Assembly (NCBI GenBank): GCA_958496175.1
Contig: OY292274.1
Location: 59,406,630 to 59,470,629 of the forward strand
From: Sisyra terminalis
Lineage: Eukaryota; Arthropoda; Insecta; Neuroptera; Sisyridae
Reading direction: 5' to 3'
DNA length: 64,000 bases
The translations under genes and the position numbers were made by a program. Positions 27,801 to 39,800 of this stretch are shown one piece after another (the first letter of the stretch is position 1; every line of letters starts with the position of its first letter). The notes beneath the pieces are model-generated. The model was not told the DNA's origin. It saw nothing but the letters and a program-made list of their open reading frames with translations, and did no database searches.

Positions 27801-30800
27801 TTATGTTATGAAGATATAACAAATTTCGAAAAGTTTCGGTGAAATATACTACAAGAAAGTTTTCTTGGAGTTAACATTTAGCATATCTATTGTCATATTC
27901 ATTTTTAGAAAATATTTACTAAAATTTTTCAAACAATTTTGAGAAAAGACTGGAGACATAATTGCAGTTTACAATTCTAAATTAACAGTATACTGAAAAT
28001 CTCAAGTAAGTTGATTTAAAATTATAAATAATAGTGGGTCTTTGTAGGTCATTCCGGTCATTTAACCACCTTTACGATAAAACAAATCAAATTTTTCACT
28101 AATTATTTGTATTAATTATTTTCATAAACTATTTTCATTAAGTAGTCATTGAAATCCCTTGATCTTTCTAAAGCAGGGATGTCAAACTCAAAAGCATACT
28201 TGGGCCCAAATAAACAATGCTTAACTTTAGGTGGGCCGCAAAAAGTAATGATCATAGAAAGAAATATTTTTATTTTGAATAGTAGATTGTAATAAACATT
28301 ATAAAAATTGAAAGTATCGTTAACGTCCTGATATTTATGATCTCATCTCTGCGGCTATCTTTCCTATTTCAGGAGACATTTTATTGGCCGAGACTACTTT
28401 TAAATTGGCCTAACGTGAACGTTATTAATACAGTATAGTTGATAAATAAAGTATATTATAATTTTTATGCTAGTTTCGTTTCTAATTCACATTGCGTCAG
28501 ATATATTGGCTGGGCCGTAAAAACGTTCATTTAGGGCCGCATGAAGCCCGCGGGCCGCGAGTTTGACACCCCTGTTCTAAAGGGTATAGATATCGCTCTC
28601 TTTGGAAACCCCTGCTGTAGGTGATATATATAGGACGTAGGTCACCTATTTATTCAACTTTTTCACTACACCTGGATGCACTGCAAAAACTTTCCGCTAA
28701 ATCTGGCATCCAAGGTGATGCTTTGCAAGGTAGTGCTTACAAAGGACATATGGGGTCCAACTCTAGAACTAGGAAAAGCCCAGCAACATTGAAATGATCA
28801 GAAAATGCCAAAGTAATTTCTTCAGTCATTTCAAGGAGCTGATCGATATAGAAGGAATGACATCATTCAGTGGGACTTTAACGTCGAGGATGTCATTCAA
28901 TCCATTAAGGACCTAATATTTCAGTATTATAAAAAAGGGTGGAAATACACCCAAACAAGTTAGCCCTGGAAATACTAAACTACCCTCCCCCACAAGAGAC
29001 TAAAAAGAGATCACTTAAAAGCTCTATTGTAATCTTTGGAATTTTAACAAACTTTGGTCAAGCTGTTGTATGGTTTTAAAGGGTCTAGCAGGATACACAT
29101 GGCGATTTGGCCCCCAAATAGGAACCTATATCGAAACTTACGTCAAAATATCAGCTAAGATATACAAACATATTTTATATACTTTTCACGACCAAATTCC
29201 TCTTTAACTTTGAGATATGGGCAAAAATGTCCCCCCGCATGGCTATTTTTCAAAGTTATATATCTCAAAAACTAATTAAGCAAGAGAAGTGAAACCAACG
29301 CGAGGCTTTAGATTATTTTACAGAGTATATCATATATTTTTTTGAAATTTTTAGAAAAAAAAATTAAACAAAAAAAAAACGAAAAACAAATGAAATAATT
29401 TTTTTTTATGTGTTCTCTGAAAATGACAATCACGAAAAAAATATATTTTATGCTTCTACATGAGCACTATAACTCATAAAAATTGCGTGAAAAAATAGTT
29501 GGTGCAACATCTTGAAAAAAAAATGAAATGTGATTTACGCCTAATATAGTATACCTCGGTTTTATTTTTTTTTCGAAGTGTTTCTCCAACTTTTTTTTCA
29601 TAAAACTTCAATAAAAAATAGGCCACATATAGGAGCAAAACATATATATTTTTTAATTGTAAGTCTAGGGAAACAAAAAAAAAAATTATTAGTTTTTTTG
29701 TTTTTTCTATATTTACTCTTAAGATGATTACTTTCAAGATCAAAATAATTGATCCCAAAAGAAAAAAAAACAACTAGTGTTCAATTTTTAATAAAATAAG
29801 AACAAAAAAAATTATCGTCACTGTTATAATTTATTACAACTGGAATATTATGAACCTAAAATAATTTAGTTAGTATCTCGTAGGACGCAGAATTCTGGAT
29901 AATTATTGTTCATATGAAAAATAACAAATATTTTTTTAGTTTAATGTTGAATTTTACATGTTTTGTAAAATTTTGAAAAGTTAGACTAAAAGGTAGGCTA
30001 GGAACCCTGCGGGTTCAATTCCTACCATATAAAAAAAAATAAACAAAAAAAAAAGATGTGTACCATGTGTTTAGTTCACAGGCAATAGAAGTGAAACTTT
30101 CTAAAATGATAAAATAATGAGACGAATATAAAATTTCGAGAGTAGGATAATGATAGGATTTAGTTATGGTCATATTGATATCAAGTTTAAAAATTATTTT
30201 ACATTTTAATCACATAAATATGATAAATTCTTCATTAGTATTTAAACATTGGTTTCACTATAGGTTCCCATTTGGGGGCCAACTTGCTATACTGATCCGG
30301 CTAAACCGTTTTTCGTAATTCCGAAGAATATTCCTTACAGTTGTATTTTTAATGAAATTTTTCAATTTCGAATAAATAATAAGTACCCAAAACGTGCAGA
30401 AATAATCTTAAGGAAATTAAGAAATTCGATACATAATCTATCTAGTTTACTTTCTTCCCAATGTATCTTCTTCTGAATAGTATTTTACTTCTGCACTTTA
30501 GAAAACTTAGTTAAGAAACTATTGAAGTTACAACCCTTAAAATTTTTAAATTATTCTTTAATTATTATATAATTTGCAGATATTTTTCTAGTGAAATTAA
30601 AGTTGCATGAGAAATAAACACTCAATATAATATGTCACCAGCAATCGAGGAAAGTTAATAACCTCGTAATTGGAATATTAGATATTCAATTTCTTAAGTT
30701 TCGCATTCTTTTCTTTAGGTGAAAAAAAAATGTCCTATATTAGTAAATACTCGTAAATATTAGAAAGAAAAGTGAAAATAACCAAATAACCAAATGAATT

Positions 30801-33800
30801 CTAATATTAACAATTAAAATTTCTTTTCCAAAAAAAAGTTTACTTTGGAAAAATGATTTTAATTTTTAGGTATACATTTTATTGGAAATTAAATGTCTAA
30901 CTAACGTCAATTAACTTTGACGTACGATAGAAATATACGAACCAGAGCATGAAATACATAATTATTTTAAGAATAAGATTATTATTTGGATAACACGTAC
31001 TACCGTAATTCAAATACTGTAGGTATCTCTGCATATTATTTCAATGGTTTTTATTGGAAAGAAAATGCTCTAACGGATTTATGCTCTGCCGAACGATTAC
31101 TTAAGATAATCCCCCCAAAAAAAAGTGTAATATTAAATAATTGAATATTAAATAATTCGCAGGTTCTTAACTAACTAAAATAGATATCCAGAACGAAAAG
31201 AACTAAAGCTTTTAAATTTTCATTCCATTTTTTTTAAGATAATCAGTCTCGCATTAACTTCAATGACTACCAAAAGTTTTACTTAACAGTACCCACTTAC
31301 AGTTGATATTTTATCAGATTAAAATTTCAGTGGAATAATTTTAATACCTGAAACCGTAATGGTACAACATGAGGTCATTTTTCATCGCCTTGCTTTTGTT
31401 TTTAAAGCATAGTGGACATTTATATTTGTCAACTATAAATGTTAATGCAATTTTTTTGCAAGTTGTAATCTGAGGTTCAAATTCTTTAAGTAGTCGAAAA
31501 ACGTGTAGGTATAATTCTTTAACGAATATTCTTCCAATTTGAAAGCATTTTTTTCTTACATTACATGTTTCCTTTTATCAAACATCTGGAAGATACTTTG
31601 TAATTTAAAAATATACATAAGGAAAGGTCTGAAACAATTATTCAAGTAAAGTAAATTAATGAAGATTCTTTTAAATTTTTAAATATTGAGCTGAATAATT
31701 TCAAAAAAATACTTTCCTCTTAAATGTACTAAAGCGTTTGGCCTAACAAAACTTGAAAAACTAAGAATTTTTTCCATAAATTGTCTCCTTTGAGATTGAA
31801 GAAAAGTAAAAAAAAACTTAAAATGTTTTTTCTTACTCCTTAATTTGCGTCAATCAAAGTGTAAATCTTAAAGATTTTTCAAACAAATTTAGATTTTAAA
31901 ATGCCTGAAATATAAAGGCTTTCTGCATTAACGTTTTTGAATTAGAATATTTAACATAAAGTTTGAATATTTTTACCAAATTTATTGGGTTGTTCCTAAA
32001 ATAATTTCGTTTTTTCCCGACAAAAGATTTATTTGTATTTTTTCGCACTCATTTTATAATTAAGCCGTATAATCATTGTATGTTATGACAGCTAATATAG
32101 CAAGGCTTGTATGTGAAAAAGCTCAAGTGTCCTTTTAAATATGGAGAGCAAAACCCAGAATTTTCCTCATATATTACTTTTTCACTGTAAAAAAAGGTAA
32201 AATACTGGTCAATCAAGAAAAATAATTAACTGAAGTGTATGCAGAAGAAGTATTGACGGTACGCCAGTGCCAAAACTAGTTTGTAAAATTTCGATTCGGC
32301 AATTTTGATGTTGAAGATGCATCACGGTCTGGAAGACCGGTTGAAGCTGATCAAGTCACAATGAAATCATTAGTTGATGCAAATCGGTGAATAACAGTAC
32401 ATGAGATCGGTAAAAGGTAAAATTTACCAAATTCAATTGTTAATGACCCACTTGAAAGGCCTAGGATTAACCTCGAACCCCGATATATGAGTTTCCTTTG
32501 TTTTTATAGGGAGAAATTTGACCCCATACAAGTTTTGTGCCCTCCCAAAAGCTTTTACAACTTGAATGGTATAAACTGCCATACTCATCATATTCTACAA
32601 ATCTGGCATCTTCGGTTTATTATTGGTTTTGACCACTGCAAAATCTTTTAGACGGTAAAACCTTTACTTCAAATGAGGAAGTCAGAAATACCCCAAGATC
32701 AGTTTACGGCTAAAAAAGAGCAACAATTTTTGCAGTGAAAAATTATACTACAACCAGAAAAATGGCAAAAGGTATTGAACCAGAATAGTCAATTTATAAT
32801 TTAAAAAAATATTTATTCACTATACAAAAATTCATTTAATTATCACAAAAAACGAAACGAAATTACTCTCCGAACAACCAATACTTTATGAAAATATGAA
32901 AAAAAGGAAAAGTATGCAATTCGGAGCGAATAAAATAATAATTCAAACTACTAAAAGTAAAATGAAGTAATAGTTTATAATCAATTATAAAACCATTAAA
33001 TATCGGTTTCAAAAGTAGCGATTCATCAAAAAAAGTTAACAAGTATAGTGAACAAATTTTTCGATAATATTTATATTACCTTTATTCAAACATTATAACA
33101 AATTTACAAGTCTTGATGGGATTTTAATGAAATTTTTTTCCATTCCAACATTAGCAGTTGTGTTCACTTTGTTATATTAAATTAGACAATAAATAAGAAA
33201 TCCAAAAAAAAATGAATTTTTTGGGAGTTTTTTCTTTTTAAAATTTCATCGAAATGGACATCCTTCATTTCGTGTCTAATGGACCAAATCGCTCGATAAT
33301 TTTAAGAGAAATCTCATTTTATACAAAATTAAATGCCATTAATTCGAAAATGCTTTTTGATTTTTAGTTTCTCTAGCAATTCTCAAACAACAAATCAAAT
33401 CTGATAAAAATGCGTAGGTAATCCAAATTGTATTAGTTCCGTTTTTATTGATTTCACAGAGTTCTTTTTTCCGGCACTTATATCTGAAGTTTACCATCTT
33501 TTTGTTTGGCTCCAATCTCGTAAAAGTGATCTGATATATATTATGTTCAACTTCCTAAATTAAAGTCTAAAAATAGCGTTCGTCAAATTGAATAATTCTG
33601 CTGCTTTTTTCTTTTAATCAGCAGTATGTGAAAGTCGGGGCAATGTCGGTCCCATGACCTATGTTACTATCCATTCATAATTAATTCTAATTATTTATTA
33701 AACCAATAGCGGAATTTTTCTAATGTTATTCACTGATATGCGAGTTACTCACAATACTATTATCTCACTTGCATCTTCCCACCAGTATAGGCGTAACGTA

Positions 33801-36800
33801 TATTTAACAATATTGTTCTGAAGAAAATATTTCCTTGTTATTTATTGTTACCGAAATCTTAAAAAATTAACTATTGCAATAAAAAAATATTTTAACAATA
33901 TCTTAGAGAAAATGGTTAACTTAGTTAAGATATCACTACGTGAGTATGATATTACAATTTAAAATTTAAAATATCTAAACCAAAAAAACACGCATAGATT
34001 AATATCAGATAATTCGTCATCTTATAGGCTTTTTTGTTATTTATTTAATAGAACCATAAGAAAAATTTGTTCGGAAGTAATTGAGATGAAAAATAAAGAA
34101 TTAAGTTCATACTTGTAAGATAATGATAGAATATTAGCCGGAAGTTGGAAATATTATGGAAATATTCACTGCGTTCAAACAATAAAAATCATAGGTAATT
34201 CTTACACATTGTTATTATGATTAAATGCAGCAAAAACAAATAATCGTTACCATCGATAACGATAATTATCATTAATTTTTACTTATAATGACGAGAAAAT
34301 GCAATTTTCAATCAATCACAGAAATGAAAATTTTTCCCATAATATTTCAATTGGTATCTAATCTCATAAACTTTTTTGCTTGGTAAATGCTTGATAAGCC
34401 TTGGGCACCTAAATCTATAGGGAAAAAAACAAATATTTTCCGTTACAAATACAGTATAATCTCACTAATCCGGCACTTCGATAGATCAACACGTCCAATA
34501 ATCCGGCACCCTCCGCCCACGCCTCTCTCGCCCCTCTACATTTATACCCTTTATGAAATGCTTTATTTTATTTATTACTTATGACTTTTTCACTATAATC
34601 CAGTAATCCGAACATTCCAATAATCCGGTACCCTCCGCCCATGCCTCCCTCACCCTCTACATTTATACCCTCTATGAAATGCTTTATTTTATTCATTACC
34701 TATAACTTTTTCACTGTAGTTCAGTAATCCGAACATTCCAATAATCCGGCACCCTCCGATTTTTAATAGTGCCGGATTAGTGAGATTACACTATAGAACT
34801 TAAATCCTGCAATGCATTTTGTAACTGAATATTTTGTATAGGGGAAGCCCGGGCAAAATGCATAGTGTGGGTAAAACGAATACTCGATGTTATTAAAAAT
34901 CTACAATCGATAGCGCTACTGAACGAACTCAGGTGGTAAAACAGTAACTCAGCCATGGCATGACAGTTAATTCAAAAGAATAAATGAGTGCACTTGTCGT
35001 TAAAAAAAAATAAAAGTTTTTTGCTGTTTTCTTACGATTTTTGGCAAATTATGAATAATGATTTTTTGTATTATGTATTAACTGTTAACGAATAGACTCT
35101 GTTTATTCGGTCGCGTATTTTTTGAAGTTTAATTTTGGTTTGTAATTTTTAATTACAGATTGAAATTTTACAGTAGGATAATATAACTTTTGAACATTAG
35201 TACTTTGGTCAAGGCGGATATGGGCAAAACGGATAGCTATTCGTTTAGCCCGGTTAGCCCAACAATACTTTTTTTATCGAAATTAAACACATTTAATTAA
35301 GTTCATTAGCGTATAGGTGTAGTAGTATGCAATTAGTGATATTATTAGTATTATATTATTAAAAAGACTAATCAGAAGGATGAAACAAGTTATTTATGTT
35401 TAGTATGTTCAGAAGTATATATTGAACCACCTATAGAAGACTGAATAGAGTGCAATCAATGCAAGAGGTGGGCACATAAGAACTGTACTTCTTATTTAAG
35501 GCTAGGCAGTTACTATTGCGATGACTGCGAAGATTAAAACACCATTTGCTTTACTTAATCTTTTTGCCCTGGTGGTATATCCGTTTTACCCGGTGACGTC
35601 GGGCAAAACGGATAATATGCAATTTTTTTTGTTGTCAAAAATTTATGTATAGAATTTATTTAAGTTTATTTTTAACTAGCATTTTCTAAAGATGATTATC
35701 TAAAGTACAAATTAATAATAAAAAGACTGTTGTTGATTAGAAATTTGTGTGTGTTTTTTAGCCTTTCCCTTAACATATTCGTCTTGCGCGGGCTTCCTCT
35801 ACTAGAATTTTCGTTGATGAGCTTCTTGCGGTCTTTTTAGTCTTGCAGATTTGTTTTCTTCTTTTTTTTCGATAATCACGATAATATGATTTTTGGCATA
35901 ATTTAAAATTTATTTTATCCTATATTTAATCAATAAAAACGTAACAACCTTTTCATTATATACGCTCTTGGAAATATGTTTTTTCATCTCTATATTTACT
36001 TCTAACTCATGAAAGGATAAACCAATTTTAATGAAATTTCCATTAAACGTACCCATTCTTCCACTCAATAAAATAATCGAAAAGAGCTCACAAGATATAA
36101 TTTTGTAAGAAAAAATCCAGTCCATATGATCATCAGTGGCTTAGCTAGGTAACCAAGGGCCCTGGGTCAAATTAAAAAATGGGGCCCCACTGCTATGTAA
36201 ACTGATTAGGTTTTATCCAATAAAAATATGAAATATACAAATACTTTAAAAATGCTAAGCTACTTATGCTCTTTTTTGTGCACTGCAGGGCAGATAATAA
36301 AAATATTAAACAGTAACAACATAAATTACAATTAATACTTGGTGTAGGTTTGGTTAATAAAACGAAATAGAGAAGATTCAAGGGTTTATTATATAAAAGT
36401 CGGGCCTACCAACTAACTAAATAACAATTATATTTGCAATTATTTCTTAGCTTTAGTTTTCGCAAAAGTATCAATGACTTCGTTTAAATCCAGGCTTGAT
36501 GCGGTTTTATTTTCAATTGCTATTAGCGATAAATATCGAAGTCAAGTTTGGTCCATATTATTTCTTAAATAATTTTTTAATATTTTTAATTTGCTAAATG
36601 ACCTTTCAGCTGCTGCAGAAGTGACAGGAATTGTAAAGAATAATAACATTGCTGTAAATACTTCCGTTAGGTCGCATTCTAGCACTCCATGTTTGCTCAT
36701 TATTTCGTTACATAATTAGTGAACTTCCAACTGAATTTCCAAAAGTTCAGTTCGATTGAGATTTCTGGTAAGATTTGAGGGCCCCCTGAGCATAAGGGCC

Positions 36801-39800
36801 CCGGAGCACTGCCCTGCCTAGCCCCTAGGTAGCTACGCCACTGATGATCATATGGAATACAATATGATAAATTGGGTCAACAGCAATATTTGATTTAAAC
36901 TTATATTTGGTAAGTTTTCTTTACACTTTTAAAGTGTAAAAATCTTATTTGTCCAGTTTTAAGCCATATTTCACAAGTGGAATATGTAGAAATAATACTG
37001 CCAACATATAAATGTTGTATGGCAGCAGACGAAGTTGCGGATATCAGCTAGTACAAATATAAAATTTGGATTTCAATAATCAAAAATCAATTTGTAATCG
37101 ACTTTTCTTGTCTTAAAAAACTCAAAACATACATAATGTCTTTTTCAAGTATTTGATATGAAACAAAATATAAATGAAATTAACACAAAGAAATATTACA
37201 AAAATTTACCTTCGGAACAATTGAGTTTCGAATAGTTGGATTTTAGAAAATTATTTTCAAATATTTTACTTCCTAGATTTAATAAATGATTTTTTTTAAT
37301 TAGATTAACTTAAGAATTAGTACACAAAGCCAATTCTAATCATTGATTCGAAAAGACAAAAGGAACATTGTAGTTAGTACCAAAAATTTTCCGAACCGCA
37401 TTTAAACTCAATTGTTACACAAAACACAAAAAATATTTTACTGTATTGACAAAACAAAGAAATTCCTGCAATTGTATATAAAAATCAACGATTTTTTATT
37501 GTTTTACACAAACTTTCATTATAATTTATATCGTTAGATTCAAATATATAACAATTATATATACTTTTAAAAATTGATTAGTTAAAGCAGTTAACAAAAT
37601 ACATTGAACTCCATTCATAGTTCTGTATGTTCTGAAAGTCGTCTTTGAGATGATTAGAAACAAAAGATTCGATTTTTCATTATTGTTAGCACAGAATTCG
37701 TATTAGGCATTGTAACTAATTTTCTTTCAATTGTTAGAAAGAATTGCTCATCGATTTCTTCATGGAATAGTTGTTAAAAGTAAAATCAGTACAAAAGAAA
37801 ATTTTAATTAAACAAAATGAAAGAATTATTTGTTGGATAAAAGAAATGTTCTTTTGGTGGTTCGGATGAAACGAGCTACAAATTGACCCAATTTAAAAAA
37901 TGGAGAAAATTAAGTGCTATCACATGAATACCTAGGTATACTCATTTGAATAAAAATGAATGGTTGATTGATGAAAAAGTATACAAATTTATCTTTTAAA
38001 TTTAAAATTTTTGTGATAAAGCATAGCAGATGAAAGTTTTTATGAATCAACAGAAAATTTTCAACAAAAAGCCTTTGAAATATTATAATTTCTGTATATT
38101 TTTTTACGTTATATCATATTTGAAATGGTTTGTCAAAAGATGTATTTTTATAAAACCTGATAAAGTAATTACAATTTTAAATTGTTTCAAATAATCTTTT
38201 TAATTTATTTTTGTTTTATATACACTGACATTAACAGTTAATTATAGTGTAAAATATTCATAATTTCAAAGAAAAATTAAAAGAATTTTACACTCTCTGA
38301 TCTGATTAACATAGGCAATTATGGGTATTGTAAGAATATACTTCTACTTTTGTTCTTATCTGCAACACTTACTCAAAGTAATTGCATTAATTTGACATTT
38401 AATGCTTTTTTTATTAAAAAATATTTTCTTCTATTTTATTATGAGGTAAAAACGAATCCGTTATATTCAATTTGATACCAATTTTTTTTTCTATGGAACA
38501 ACAGAACTTTGAAAACAAAATGCTCTTATTTATAATTTCATTTCTTTCACAGTTTGGAAAATAAGTGTTAACGCATTCTATTTGTAATTTGGTAAGACGA
38601 ATTTGTATTAGAGACTATAACTTGATTACGGTTTATAAATAAGCATAAAATATTATGTAAAATGCGTAGGTAAGACCTTATTTGAACTTTATTTTTGAAC
38701 TCTTCTAGAGTTTCATGAAAGTAATATAGAAACAACTAACAAATTTTTTTCAGGGTGATAAATTGTTATCAGGCTTCCAACATTTCTGACATAGAAGAAA
38801 TGTATGGAGTTCACGTGTCTTTTTGCTAACCACGGACCAATTTATAAACTAGGCAAAGTATAATTTGCCTTATATAATTCAAGGCTAATTCCTTTCATGT
38901 TATCCACTAAAAATATTTCCTCTCATTGATATGGGGCCGTTCATAAAATACGTCACGCTAAAATAAGCTTTTTCTGACCCCCTCCCCCCAAAGTCAGCGA
39001 AAAAATCTTATTTTGACTTTTAGATACAATTTGAAATCATTACATTTAAAATGCCTTCAATAACATTGAAGGACTTCTAATGGGTTTTTTGGAAATGCCT
39101 TTATTAACAAGGAACGATTTTGTCCATAGCCAGGGATACACTTGTACTTTGTAGTACTAACAATTACGCCCCTCAAGTTATAAAATGTCATCATGTTTTT
39201 GGTCTAAATTAGCCTCAACATATCAAAGTTGGGGAATCCAATTCAAAATTTGTGATTAGCAATAACTGGAAATAGTATAAATTTTACAATGAACATTACT
39301 GAAATGTAAAACAATTTATTTGTACAAGTAATTGGAAAATTTCACCTTCAATATATAAATTATTCAAGTGTGATATAATTAATAATATCTATGTATACAC
39401 AAAGTTTTGAAATTTTTCATTTCTATTTTGCTTTGGAAATCTTCAAATTTGTTTGATGGCAGATGTTTAGTGAAAGTAATAATGGAAATTATCAGTTGTT
39501 AGTATTTAATTTTTCCAACTGGATTCTTTTATTGATATTAGATACTGTATTCATTCAAGTCTATAATTTCCATTTTTGAAGAATTTCTGCTCATTTTGTT
39601 TTGGCAATTGTTAAATTCCAATATTTTGTCGGCCAACTTGAAAACCGGAACTTACTCAAAGAATGTTTAACAAAGCAAAATATAAAATTATTGTCTTTGT
39701 ATAATTTGACGTTTTTTCTCTTCTGAAAGTTAAATATACGAGAAATTTGGTGGAAAAATCATTTTTGATTAAAGGACAAATAAAATTTTATTACAGTTAT

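Noticed and set aside
29474..29773. 99-codon - strand ORF rich in Phe, Leu and Lys
   Set aside because: It is a translation of A/T homopolymer runs inside a non-autonomous TIR element, with no recognisable motif.
29990..30035. tRNA-like segment with B box GGTTCAATTCC
   Set aside because: The flanks do not form a T-arm or acceptor stem and no proper A box or cloverleaf could be built.
34387..34584. 65-codon + strand ORF
   Set aside because: It overlaps the terminal and tandem repeats of the pogo-type MITE and has no protein signature.
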